A DNA stretch of 41,322 nucleotides from Gammaproteobacteria bacterium (GTDB lineage Bacteria; Pseudomonadota; Gammaproteobacteria; Pseudomonadales; Azotimanducaceae): NCBI GenBank assembly GCA_003248125.1, contig QJXZ01000225.1, forward strand, positions 1 through 41,322. Reading direction: 5' to 3'. Numbering within the stretch: position 1 is the first letter of the stretch; each line of letters begins with the position of its first letter. Made by a program: the position numbers and the translations under genes. Of this stretch, positions 33,799 to 41,322 are shown piece after piece. The notes beneath the pieces are model-generated. The model saw only the letters and a list, made by a program, of their open reading frames with translations, had not been told where the DNA came from and did no database searches.

Positions 33799-34133
33799 TC
33801 AAGCGAACTCTGGGTCTGACGTTGGTGGTGGTGTTTCTGCTGACGTGGGAACCCGACGCAACCACTGCGTTGCAACGCCTCTTGCTGCCTGCATCGTTTG
33901 CGGTCGGCGCCTACCTCGCGCTTTCGCACCTGGGAGCGGTTGCTATCGCCGTGGCCTTGCTCGCCGGCATTCACAGCGCGCCGGGGTCCGACGACTGGAT
34001 CGCCGGGTGGGCCTATCCGGGTATCGCAGCGATCGCGGCGGCGGCGGTCTTATGGCTGTACTCGAGACGATTCATCGCCTACGTGCGTGGGACACGAAAT
34101 GCACGCATTTCGCAGCGGCGCCAACATCGATGA
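33795..34133 (+). CDS. Small membrane protein between two SDR genes
   Basis: No family is recognised. The 112-residue product has three or four hydrophobic segments: LGLTLVVVFLLTW, LLLPASFAVGAYLALSHLG, VAIAVALLAGIHSA and AYPGIAAIAAAAVLWLY, with a basic C-terminal tail (RRFIAYVRGTRNARISQRR). GTG 33795 overlaps the SDR stop, and the stop overlaps the ATG of the next SDR (ATGA), so it is locked into a three-gene unit. It is real to judge by both overlaps, but coding likelihood cannot be tested by eye. Its role may be to hold the neighbouring enzymes at the membrane; that is a guess. Confidence 0.7.
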   Translation: MIKRTLGLTLVVVFLLTWEPDATTALQRLLLPASFAVGAYLALSHLGAVAIAVALLAGIHSAPGSDDWIAGWAYPGIAAIAAAAVLWLYSRRFIAYVRGTRNARISQRRQHR

Positions 34134-34981
34134 TTCGTACCTGCGTCATCACCGGCACGACGCACGGCATCGGCACAGTCGCCGCTCGTGAGATCGCTCG
34201 CGCCGGCTACCGCGTGATCATGGCCGTTCGCGACCACGCACGCGGACAACGCCTTCGTGACGACATCGTCGACACGACCGGCAACGGCGAGGTGAGTGTG
34301 GTGACCCTCGACCTCGCTAGCCTCGCTTCCGTGCGCGACTGCGCAGCCAACGTTCTGGCGATCGCCCCCAACATCCATTTATTGGTCAACAACGCCGGCA
34401 TGATGAGCGCCAAACGAGAATTGACGATCGACGGTCACGAACTCATGTTCGCGACCAACCACTTGGGACCGTTCTTGCTCACGCAGTCGTTGCTCGAACG
34501 GATCGTTGCCTCCGCGCCGGCGCGCATCGTCAATGTCGCAAGTCGGGCACACTTTCACGGCCAATTCGATTTCGACGACCTGACGTTGGCACGCCATTTC
34601 GCAGGCATGGCTGCCTATCGCCGCTCGAAGCTCGCCAATGTGCTCTATACCAAAGCGCTTGCGCGCCGGCTCGAGGGCAGTGGCGTGACGGTCAACTGCC
34701 TGCACCCCGGCGTGGTTGCCACCAACATCATTCCGGCGAATAGCCCAATCTTGAGTTTCTTTGCACCCCTCGCCAAGAAGTTCATGCTGAGCCCCGACCG
34801 CGGCACGCGCACGCTGCTTTCGCTCGCGCTCGGCACCGACGCAGAAGACATCAACGGCGCTTACTTCAACCAGGATGGCAAGGCGGTTCCCGCCTCGGCG
34901 GCAGCGTGCGACGAGGCACTGCAAGAACGGCTCTGGCGACTGTCGGCGGAACTCACCGGCGCCCCGCTCGAATGCCGGTGA
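34130..34981 (+). CDS. Retinol-dehydrogenase-like SDR
   Basis: SDR of 283 residues in the group that includes retinol dehydrogenases and WW-domain oxidoreductase-like proteins. Motifs are CVITGTTHGIGTVAAREI, LVNNAGMMS, MFATNHLGPFLLTQSLL, the Ser in IVNVASRAHF, AYRRSKLANVLYTKALA (Tyr and Lys), and NCLHPGVVATNI. The C-terminal ELTGAPL fits. ATG 34130 overlaps the stop of the small membrane protein (ATGA). The frame is open upstream to 33845 but that part is not coding. It precedes the acyl-CoA dehydrogenase pair by 43 bases. Confidence 0.9.
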   Translation: MIRTCVITGTTHGIGTVAAREIARAGYRVIMAVRDHARGQRLRDDIVDTTGNGEVSVVTLDLASLASVRDCAANVLAIAPNIHLLVNNAGMMSAKRELTIDGHELMFATNHLGPFLLTQSLLERIVASAPARIVNVASRAHFHGQFDFDDLTLARHFAGMAAYRRSKLANVLYTKALARRLEGSGVTVNCLHPGVVATNIIPANSPILSFFAPLAKKFMLSPDRGTRTLLSLALGTDAEDINGAYFNQDGKAVPASAAACDEALQERLWRLSAELTGAPLECR

Positions 34982-35024
34982 TACCATTGCCGGCCTTGCG
35001 CCGAACCGAAGGACTCCGCCCGCC

Positions 35025-36140
35025 ATGAACTTCGAATTCTCCGACGAGCAGAATCTATTGCGCGAGCAGGCGCAGTCGTTCCTCGCCAAGACCTGCCCCT
35101 TGAGCGCAGTGCGCAAAGTACTCGATGGTAAGCAGCCGTTCGACGAAGCCACGTGGCGCGGCATGATCCAGCTCGGCTGGACGGCGACGGCCATTCCGGA
35201 GCAATACGAAGGGCTCGGCCTCGGCTACCTCGAGCTCTGCGTGCTGGCCGAGGAACTCGGCCGCAGCCTCGCTCCCACACCATTCTCGTCGTCGATCTAT
35301 CTCGGTGCAGAAGCAATCTTGCTGTTCGGCTCGCCAGCGCAGAAGAGCCGTTATCTGCCGAAGCTCGCCGCAGGAGAGTGGATCGCGACACTCGCGGTCG
35401 GTGAAGGCGCGGCGCCCGTTGGACCCACGCGACTACGTACCAAGGCAACGGCCGACACGATCAAGGGCACCAAGATTCCGGTCGCCGACGGCGACGTCGC
35501 CGAGTTTGCCATCGTGCTCGCCAAGGAAGAGAAGCGAACCGCCTCACTCTACATCGTCGATCTCAACGGCACCGGCGTCACGCGCAAGACTGTTGCGACG
35601 CTCGATCCGACACGATCGCACGCCGAGATCCGCTTCAAAGATGCCCCGGCGGAGTTGCTCGGCACGCGCGGCCAGGGATTCGAGCACCTTCAGCAAGTCT
35701 TCGACCGCGCCGCAGTGCTATTCGCGTTCGAGCAAGTCGGCGGCGCGCAGGCGGCACTCGACATGGGTCGCGACTATGCACTCGGCCGCTATGCCTTTGG
35801 CCGCCCCATCGGCTCATTCCAGGCCATCAAACACAAGCTCGCGGACATGTACATCGCGACCACGTTGGCGCGCTCGAATTGCTACTACGGTGCATGGGCG
35901 TTGTCGACGGGCGCCAAAGAGCTGCCGATCGCCGCGGCCACGGCACGGGTTTCAGCCACCGAAGCGTTCCACGAGTGCGCCAAAGAAAACATCCAGACCC
36001 ACGGCGGCATGGGATTCACATGGGAGTTCGATTGTCACATGTACTATCGACGCGCCAAGCTGCTGTCCGTCAATCTAGGCAGCCTGCCGCGCTGGAAGGA
36101 TCGACTCGTGAGTTCAATCGAAGCCGCGAGAGCCGCATAA
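35025..36140 (+). CDS. Acyl-CoA dehydrogenase, probable non-catalytic-type subunit
   Basis: Acyl-CoA dehydrogenase family protein of 371 residues (MNFEFSDEQNLLREQAQSFL). AAGEWIATLAVGEGAAPVGP takes the place of the normal TEP-AGSD FAD-contact segment, which is degraded here. GRPIGSFQAIKHKLADMYI and IQTHGGMGFTWEFDCHMYYR are as in the small subunits of heteromeric (alpha2beta2) steroid acyl-CoA dehydrogenases. No YEGT-type catalytic Glu segment is seen near the C-terminus. ATG 35025 has AAGGA 11 bases upstream. Adjacent to a second dehydrogenase gene 12 bases downstream, so a two-subunit enzyme is likely but inferred. Confidence 0.85.
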   Translation: MNFEFSDEQNLLREQAQSFLAKTCPLSAVRKVLDGKQPFDEATWRGMIQLGWTATAIPEQYEGLGLGYLELCVLAEELGRSLAPTPFSSSIYLGAEAILLFGSPAQKSRYLPKLAAGEWIATLAVGEGAAPVGPTRLRTKATADTIKGTKIPVADGDVAEFAIVLAKEEKRTASLYIVDLNGTGVTRKTVATLDPTRSHAEIRFKDAPAELLGTRGQGFEHLQQVFDRAAVLFAFEQVGGAQAALDMGRDYALGRYAFGRPIGSFQAIKHKLADMYIATTLARSNCYYGAWALSTGAKELPIAAATARVSATEAFHECAKENIQTHGGMGFTWEFDCHMYYRRAKLLSVNLGSLPRWKDRLVSSIEAARAA

Positions 36141-36152
36141 GGAGTCACTGTC

Positions 36153-37370
36153 ATGAATTTCAACGACACACCCCAGGAAGCTGCATTCCGCGCCGAAGCG
36201 CGTGCCTTTCTCGATGCCAACGCACCGAAGTACGTGGCTGCGCGACGCAATGAAACCGAAGCGCAATACGTCGCGCGCGGCAAACAGTGGCAGAAGCTGA
36301 AGGCCGAGAACGGATGGGCTTGTCTCAACTGGCCCAAAGAGTACGGCGGCCGCGGCGCCACGCCGATGGAACTCATCATCTGGAATCAAGAGGAGAGCCG
36401 CTACGACCTGCCCGTAGGGCCGTTTGCGATCGGCCTCGGCATGTGCGGGCCGACGATGATCGCCTATGCCACCGAAGCGCAGAAACGTGAACACCTACCG
36501 AAGATGGCTTCGGGTGAGGTCATCTGGTGCCAGTTGTTTTCCGAGCCTGCGGGTGGTTCCGATCTCGCGGCGCTCCGCACCCGGGCCGTCAAGGATGGCG
36601 ACGAATGGATCGTCAACGGCCAGAAGATCTGGACCTCCGGTGCGCACTATTCCGATTGGGGCATTCTCGTCACTCGCTCCGACCCGAGCCTACCGAAGCA
36701 CAAGGGTCTGACGTTCTTCTTCGTCGACATGCATTCGCCTGGTATCGAAGTAAAACCCATCAAGCAGATCTCGGGTGGCGCCAACTTCAACGAGGTGTAC
36801 TTCACCGACGTTCGCATCCCAGACGCGCAACGATTGGGTGCAGTCGGCCAAGGTTGGCAGGTATCCATCACCACGCTCATGAACGAGCGGCTGGCGGTCG
36901 GCAACGCGGGCGGCGCCGACTTCGACGAAATCTACGATCTCGCCGCCAGCATCAAGATCGACGGCAAACCGGCGCTCGCGAATCCTGCGGTACGCGAGAA
37001 ACTCGCCGATTGGTACTGTCAAGCGAGCGGACTGAAGTTCACGAATTACCGTGTCATCAGCGCCCTGTCGCGCGGTCAGACACCCGGCCCCGAGAATTCC
37101 ATCACCAAAGTCGTGAGCGCGGTGAAACAGCAGGACATCGGCTCGTTCGGCCTCGATCTCATGGACATGGGCGGCATTCTCATGGACGCCAAGAAAGTAC
37201 CGGCGGGTCTCGCCTTCCAGATGAACTTCTTGGGAGCGCCCGGTTATCGCATCGCCGGCGGTACCGATGAGATCCTGCGCAACATCATCGCCGAACGCGT
37301 GTTGGGATTGCCGCCCGACATCCGTGTCGACAAGGGCATTCCGTTCAACGAAGTGCCCACGGGTAGCTGA
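36153..37370 (+). CDS. Acyl-CoA dehydrogenase, probable partner subunit
   Basis: Acyl-CoA dehydrogenase of 405 residues. It has the intact FAD contact QLFSEPAGGSDLAALRT, GQKIWTSGAHYSDWGIL, and the C-terminal GYRIAGGTDEILRNIIAERV, the GGTxEI(L/Q)RNI signature. Insertions such as MNERLAVGNAGGADFDEIYD resemble steroid-degrading FadE-type subunits. It follows the 371-residue dehydrogenase by 12 bases, with AAGGAG upstream of the ATG. Together they probably make one enzyme with FAD and substrate sites shared. The substrate is unknown. Confidence 0.9.
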   Translation: MNFNDTPQEAAFRAEARAFLDANAPKYVAARRNETEAQYVARGKQWQKLKAENGWACLNWPKEYGGRGATPMELIIWNQEESRYDLPVGPFAIGLGMCGPTMIAYATEAQKREHLPKMASGEVIWCQLFSEPAGGSDLAALRTRAVKDGDEWIVNGQKIWTSGAHYSDWGILVTRSDPSLPKHKGLTFFFVDMHSPGIEVKPIKQISGGANFNEVYFTDVRIPDAQRLGAVGQGWQVSITTLMNERLAVGNAGGADFDEIYDLAASIKIDGKPALANPAVREKLADWYCQASGLKFTNYRVISALSRGQTPGPENSITKVVSAVKQQDIGSFGLDLMDMGGILMDAKKVPAGLAFQMNFLGAPGYRIAGGTDEILRNIIAERVLGLPPDIRVDKGIPFNEVPTGS

Positions 37371-37387
37371 CATCGTGACAGCTTGCA

Positions 37388-37415
37388 GCACGTTCGTGCG
37401 GGCGAGCTTGCTCGC
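37388..37415. terminator. Two adjacent hairpins after the acyl-CoA dehydrogenase pair
   Basis: GCACG-TT-CGTGC (37388-37399) and GCGAGC-TT-GCTCGC (37402-37415) follow the stop by about 18 bases. There is no T run. The second resembles REP-type hairpins of pseudomonads and is close to the hairpin near 11205. Either a terminator or a REP-like remnant. Confidence 0.4.
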
Positions 37416-37452
37416 GATCGACCTTTACAAACGACTCCACTGGTAGAAAACC

Positions 37453-37980
37453 GTGGCAGCTAGGCAGTTGATCGACCCCATCTCTCCCGCGACGCGCGAA
37501 CGCTTCTACAAGGCGATCATCGGCGAACAAAACCAGGACTACTACCTGGCCTATTTCCAACGCGCGGATGAACGTGGCTACCCGCCGATCTCGTGGCATT
37601 GGCCGGTGCTGTTCTTCGGGGTGCTCTGGTTCGTCTACCGACGCATGTACCGTTGGGCGATCGGCTCGTTTCTGTTGCCATACGTGCTGCAGGTCGTCAG
37701 CGCTGCGCTCGACAGCTTCTTACCCGGCATCGGCCGCATGCTGTTCTGGATCGTCATCGTCGGGTTCTACGCCGTGTGGCTGCCGCTCGTCGCCAACGGG
37801 CTTTACTACAAGCAAGGGAGCCGCATGATCCGCATCGCACGGCTCCTACAACCCGACGACGAAGCCGAGCAATACCGCTTGATCAGCGGTCGCGGCGGCG
37901 TGCACAAGCAGCTGCCCTTCATCTTGCTCGGCTTTTTCACGTTGTTGTCGATGCTGATGTCGTTGTCTGGGAAGGGTTGA
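37453..37980 (+). CDS. DUF2628-like membrane protein
   Basis: Protein of 175 residues, GTG start. A soluble N-terminus (about 50 residues) is followed by SWHWPVLFFGVLWFVYRRMY, the family hallmark, then two more hydrophobic stretches (SFLLPYVLQVVSAAL and LFWIVIVGFYAVWLPLVANG) and a C-terminal helix (LPFILLGFFTLLSMLMSL). The family is widespread with no known function. No ribosome binding site is clear. It is not obviously linked to its neighbours. Confidence 0.75.
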   Translation: MAARQLIDPISPATRERFYKAIIGEQNQDYYLAYFQRADERGYPPISWHWPVLFFGVLWFVYRRMYRWAIGSFLLPYVLQVVSAALDSFLPGIGRMLFWIVIVGFYAVWLPLVANGLYYKQGSRMIRIARLLQPDDEAEQYRLISGRGGVHKQLPFILLGFFTLLSMLMSLSGKG

Positions 37981-38062
37981 CCGCGACAATTGGACAATTG
38001 ACCCGCACGCACCTTCGCCGTAGCTTCCGAATCGGGAAGAACGACACGAGAAGGGGGATGCC

Positions 38063-38836
38063 GTGCATTGGTACGCGGGCACCAGCGGTTACAGCTACAA
38101 GGAATGGCTCGGCAGCTTCTATCCGGACGGCTTGAAGCCGGACGCGATGCTCGCCTACTACGCCGTGCGACTGCCGGCTGTCGAAATCAACAACACGTTC
38201 TACCGAATGCCACGCACGCATGTCCTGGAAGCGTGGAGCGATGCCGTGCCGTCGAGCTTCAGGTTCGTGGTGAAGGCCTCGCGGCGTATCACTCACCAAC
38301 TGCGCTTGGTCGATGCCGCGGAGCCAACGGAGTACCTCGCCCGCAAGCTGGAAGCACTCGGCGACAAACTGGGCGCAGTGCTGTTTCAGCTGCCGCCGTA
38401 TTTGCGCAAAGACGCAAACCGCCTCGCGGCGTTTCTCGATGTTCTACCACGAGATTTGCCGTCCGCCTTCGAGTTCCGGCACGGGTCCTGGTACGACGAA
38501 GAAATCTACGACCTACTCGCCGAGCGCGACCGCGCGATCTGTGTGAGCGAGGACGAAGAACTCGACGCCCCCGACCGATGCGCAACCACCGACTGGATCT
38601 ACCTACGGCTACGCAAGCCGCAGTATGCCGATACCGACCTTCGTCGCTGGATTACGCGCGCGGAAGCTCACGATGGCACACGTGGCTTCGCGTTCTTCAA
38701 GCATGAAGACGAAGGCACGGGCCCGAAGATCGCCGCGCGCTTTCTCGAGCTTGGCAGTGAAGCACGACGCGACGCGCTGCCGCCGCGGCGAGCACCACGT
38801 CGCAAGGCGCGTGCCGCGAGGCGGACGGCCGGCTAG
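38063..38836 (+). CDS. DUF72 family protein (YecE-like)
   Basis: TIM-barrel-like protein of 257 residues, function unknown. The start HWYAGTSGYSYKEWLGSFYP, then VEINNTFYRMPR, FVVKASRRITH, LGAVLFQLPPYLRKD and FEFRHGSWYDEEIY match the DUF72 family. YADTDLRRWITRAE and FAFFKHEDEGTGPKIAARFL end it, with a basic Arg-rich tail (about 20 residues). GTG 38063 follows AAGGGGG by about five bases, a good start. An ATG at 38059 is out of frame. Confidence 0.9.
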   Translation: MHWYAGTSGYSYKEWLGSFYPDGLKPDAMLAYYAVRLPAVEINNTFYRMPRTHVLEAWSDAVPSSFRFVVKASRRITHQLRLVDAAEPTEYLARKLEALGDKLGAVLFQLPPYLRKDANRLAAFLDVLPRDLPSAFEFRHGSWYDEEIYDLLAERDRAICVSEDEELDAPDRCATTDWIYLRLRKPQYADTDLRRWITRAEAHDGTRGFAFFKHEDEGTGPKIAARFLELGSEARRDALPPRRAPRRKARAARRTAG

Positions 38837-38862
38837 TTCGGCTGCTCCTGGCGCGCGCAGGC

Positions 38863-40581
38863 ATGGACGCCCAACTCGTAGCGCAGACGATCTGCGACGG
38901 CTTCCAGCGCTATCGAGATCGTTTCGCCGAAATCACGCTTGCGGCAAAACCACGCTTCGAGCGCGCCGCCTGGCTGGAAGGCCAGATCGCGAGCGCCGAG
39001 CGACTGGAAATGTACAAGTCACACACGCACGGTGTGGTTGAAGACCTACGGCGGCTCGCGTCCGCGCAGAATTTGACGCCAGCACATTGGCGCGCCGCGA
39101 AGCATGCTTACGTCGATATCATTCGCCGTCTCCCCGACTTCGATCTCGCTGAGACGTTCTTCAATTCGATCAATCGCGACATGAGCGAGTCGTGGGAAGT
39201 GGACGATACCCAGATGTTCGTATGGAGCGAATTCGAGCGCGCGCCCGTTGCGCCGGCCGTGCCGATCTTCACGAGCTACCGGTTCGGTCGCGACATGGTC
39301 GGCACCGTCCGGGCCATGCTCGACTCTTTCGCGTTCATCCTGCCTTGGCAGGACATCGATCGCGACGTTCGCAACGTGTTGCGCTCGCTTGCCGAAGCGC
39401 GGCCCGAGATCAAGCGAACTACAGGACTCGAAGTGCAGATTCTGAACACGGTCTTCTATCGCAACAAAGGCGCATATCTGGTCGGCAAGCTGTTGGACGG
39501 TGATCGCTTCTGGCCGGTGGTGCTCGCGATTTTGAACGAGCACGACGAGCTGTACGTCGATACGCTCATTTGCGACGAAGACGAGCTGTCGGTCGTGTTC
39601 AGCTTCACGCGTTCATACTTCATGGCCGACGCGCCACATCCCAGCGCACTGGTCGAGTACTTGAACGAGTTGTTGCCGGGAAAGATGCGCTCGGAGTTGT
39701 ACGCTTCCATCGGGATGCACAAGCACGGCAAGACGGAGTTCTATCGAGGATTCTTGACGCATCTGGCGCGCACCAAGGACCAATTCATCATCGCGCCCGG
39801 CATCAAGGGCATGGTGATGTCTGTGTTCACGCTGCCGTCCTACCAAACGGTCTTCAAGGTGATCAAGGACGAGTTCGCGCCACAGAAGAACATCACACGC
39901 GACGAAGTGAAGGAGAAGTACTACACGGTGAAGACCCACGACCGCGTTGGACGTATGGCCGACACTCAAGAATTCGACCACTTCACGTTTCCGCGCGCGC
40001 GCTTCTCGGACGAACTCGTCAACGAGCTACGACGTGTGGCGGCGAGCTCACTCACACTCACCGACGATTTGGTGATTATCTCGCACTTGTATACCGAACG
40101 ACTGATGACGCCGCTCAATCTCTACATCGAATCCGCAACCCCACGCGAGCTGCGCGATGCGCTCGACGAGTACGGCAACGCCATCAAACAACTCGCTGCC
40201 GCCAACATTTTTCCCGGCGACATGTTGCTCAAGAACTTCGGCGTCACGCGTCACGGCCGAGTGGTGTTCTACGACTACGACGAAATCAGCTACCTCACCG
40301 ATGTGAACTTCCGAGCGCTACCCGAGGCACGCACGGCAGAAGAAGAGCTGTCGGCCGAAGCCTGGTACGGCGTCGGCCCTCATGACGTGTTCCCTGAGGA
40401 ATTCCGCCGCTTCCTGTTCGCCAAACCGGAGATCAAGCGCATCTTCACCGAGCTGCACGGCGAGCTGTTCGATCCCGAATACTGGTGCGGCCTGCAGGAC
40501 ACCATACGTAGCGGACAAGTCATGGACGTATTTCCCTACCGTCGCAAGAAGCGCTTCGCACGCCGCGCCGACGCGGCCTGA
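38863..40581 (+). CDS. aceK: Isocitrate dehydrogenase kinase/phosphatase
   Basis: Bifunctional enzyme that phosphorylates and dephosphorylates isocitrate dehydrogenase to switch carbon into the glyoxylate shunt. The 572 residues match the family (E. coli 578). The ATP-site loop is APGIKGMVMSVFTLPSYQTV, followed by FKVIKDEFAPQKNITRDEV. FPGDMLLKNFGVTRHGRVVF carries the catalytic-loop Asp and Asn, and FYDYDEISYLTDVNFR the metal-binding Asp. The N-terminal regulatory domain (about 1-310) is intact. aceB and aceA are not in the window, so control of the shunt is unlinked here. Confidence 0.97.
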   Translation: MDAQLVAQTICDGFQRYRDRFAEITLAAKPRFERAAWLEGQIASAERLEMYKSHTHGVVEDLRRLASAQNLTPAHWRAAKHAYVDIIRRLPDFDLAETFFNSINRDMSESWEVDDTQMFVWSEFERAPVAPAVPIFTSYRFGRDMVGTVRAMLDSFAFILPWQDIDRDVRNVLRSLAEARPEIKRTTGLEVQILNTVFYRNKGAYLVGKLLDGDRFWPVVLAILNEHDELYVDTLICDEDELSVVFSFTRSYFMADAPHPSALVEYLNELLPGKMRSELYASIGMHKHGKTEFYRGFLTHLARTKDQFIIAPGIKGMVMSVFTLPSYQTVFKVIKDEFAPQKNITRDEVKEKYYTVKTHDRVGRMADTQEFDHFTFPRARFSDELVNELRRVAASSLTLTDDLVIISHLYTERLMTPLNLYIESATPRELRDALDEYGNAIKQLAAANIFPGDMLLKNFGVTRHGRVVFYDYDEISYLTDVNFRALPEARTAEEELSAEAWYGVGPHDVFPEEFRRFLFAKPEIKRIFTELHGELFDPEYWCGLQDTIRSGQVMDVFPYRRKKRFARRADAA

Positions 40582-40587
40582 TTCCGT

Positions 40588-40977
40588 CTAGAGACGCCGT
40601 CTGACCTCACGGTAGCCCGCGGTGACAAGCGCCGCGAGCGCCTCGCGATCGATCTCGTTGTCGGGGCGCAGCTTGACATGCCGCATGCGCTTGCCGGTGC
40701 CTTGCAACAAACCCGAGGGATCCTTCAAACGGGCGCCGAGAAAGAAACCGACGTTGACGTGCGACGTAAACGCATTGACATAACCGAACGCGGCATCGCC
40801 GACACACGCGGTTGGGCAGCCGTCGTGCATCAGCTCGCGAACGTCGGGGCCGCAGGCGCGCAGGACGTCGAACCATTCGCGCGCAAGCCCGCCGAGCATC
40901 GGCGGCTGCAGCTCGAACCATGCCTCGACGGCCGGGTCGCGCTCGACGCCGCCGGCGAGCCTGAACAGTTGGTCCAT
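40588..40977 (-). CDS. DUF1801 domain protein
   Basis: Small alpha/beta protein of 129 residues with the YdhG/DUF1801 fold; function unknown. Typical segments are WFDVLRACGPDVRELMHDGC, YVNAFTSHVNVGFFLGARL and MRHVKLRPDNEIDREALAAL. ATG 40977 with GAGCAAGGGG upstream is the likely start; longer frames to 41205 overlap the divergent GFA gene. It converges with aceK, stops being six bases apart. Confidence 0.82.
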   Translation of the reverse strand: MDQLFRLAGGVERDPAVEAWFELQPPMLGGLAREWFDVLRACGPDVRELMHDGCPTACVGDAAFGYVNAFTSHVNVGFFLGARLKDPSGLLQGTGKRMRHVKLRPDNEIDREALAALVTAGYREVRRRL

Positions 40978-41032
40978 CCCCTTGCTCCTCAATCCTCTAT
41001 CATCGCTCGTGTCGATCGGGCGAGGCGGAAAG

Positions 41033-41322
41033 ATGATACGCGGGTCTTGTCTATGCGGCGCCGTGACTTTCGAGGTCGACCGCGCCACCGGGCCGTTCGA
41101 GCTCTGCCACTGCAATCGCTGCCGCAAAGTGAGCGGTTCCGCCTTCATGGCCGGTGTCGCCGTACTGCGCAGCGAGTTTCGGCTGCGTAGTGGGCGGGAC
41201 CGCATCAGGCGTTATCGCGCACCGTTGCTGGAATCACCGCCACCCTACGAGGTTTGCTTCTGCGGCGAATGTGGGTCACCGCTGCCGGATCCCGACGGCA
41301 CTTCCGAGGTGATGGAGCTCCC
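41033..41322 (+). CDS. GFA-family zinc protein (glutathione-dependent formaldehyde-activating-like), partial
   Basis: The 3' end runs off the window; 96 codons are visible. CLCGAVTFEV (CxC zinc motif) and CHCNRCRKVSGSAF (CxCxxC) are the family hallmarks, followed by CFCGECGSPL with the third Cys pair. AGGCGGAAAG precedes ATG 41033. The family includes the Gfa formaldehyde-glutathione enzyme, but most members have unknown substrates. Confidence 0.88.
   Translation, partial: MIRGSCLCGAVTFEVDRATGPFELCHCNRCRKVSGSAFMAGVAVLRSEFRLRSGRDRIRRYRAPLLESPPPYEVCFCGECGSPLPDPDGTSEVMEL

Noticed and set aside
1-41322. tRNA, rRNA or classic riboswitch genes
   Set aside because: None of the conserved arms or cores was recognised in any gap; this was by eye only and a covariance-model search would be decisive.

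Overview
The window looks like chromosomal DNA of a GC-rich gammaproteobacterium. The strongest sign is the minus-strand block at 0.1-8.9 kb: dsbD, aroQ, prmA, a DUF3426 zinc-ribbon protein, dusB, fis, purH and purD, an order typical of that class. Class-typical genes elsewhere are mpl, aceK and an srkA homologue. I cannot place it at family level. I saw no rRNA, tRNA, CRISPR array, prophage or intact insertion sequence, so most of the window is core or ordinary accessory chromosome.

Layout. 0.1-8.9 kb (minus): dsbD, aroQ, prmA, DUF3426, then dusB-fis-purH-purD behind a recognisable sigma70-type promoter. accB/accC, which often sit between aroQ and prmA, are absent. 9.0-11.2 kb (plus): an overlapping trio of lipoprotein, PCuAC copper-chaperone lipoprotein and DUF2333 protein. 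11.2-11.8 kb: a gene-free stretch with a 123-bp tandem repeat carrying hairpins, followed by short repeated palindromes in front of hppA. 11.8-15.2 kb: a K+-independent H+-translocating pyrophosphatase (hppA) convergent with a PPi-dependent phosphofructokinase, separated by a perfect bidirectional terminator hairpin. 15.2-17.2 kb: membrane protein and mpl. 17.3-20.1 kb: an operon of exported cyclase-family hydrolase, methylthioribose-kinase-like protein and nucleoside hydrolase, probably for nucleoside salvage. 20.2-22.8 kb: an SDR convergent with a long acyl-CoA dehydrogenase. 22.9-27.1 kb (plus): comF, modABC and an srkA homologue that has lost its catalytic-loop segment. 27.1-31.9 kb: acyltransferase, MBL-fold hydrolase, APH-fold kinase, LLM-class oxidoreductase, GNAT. 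31.9-33.0 kb: an easily missed 49-codon gene shaped like a bare PEP-CTERM-type sorting signal, and a TauE/SafE permease. 33.0-37.4 kb: SDR, small membrane protein, SDR, then two acyl-CoA dehydrogenases. 37.5-41.3 kb: DUF2628 protein, DUF72 protein, aceK, DUF1801 protein and the start of a GFA-family gene.

How the genes work together. The first block combines purine synthesis with translation factors (Fis, tRNA dihydrouridine, L11 methylation). hppA and pfp both act on pyrophosphate and suggest PPi-linked glycolysis. The acyl-CoA dehydrogenases and SDRs suggest catabolism of acyl-CoA or alicyclic substrates, and aceK implies a glyoxylate shunt elsewhere in the genome. Many junctions are 1-4 base stop/start overlaps (ATGA, GTGA, TGATG), so operon membership is clear even where function is not. 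The most unusual items are the in-frame loss of the catalytic loop in the SrkA homologue, the inverted repeat that supplies the stop codons of both flanking genes, and the 49-residue PEP-CTERM-like protein.
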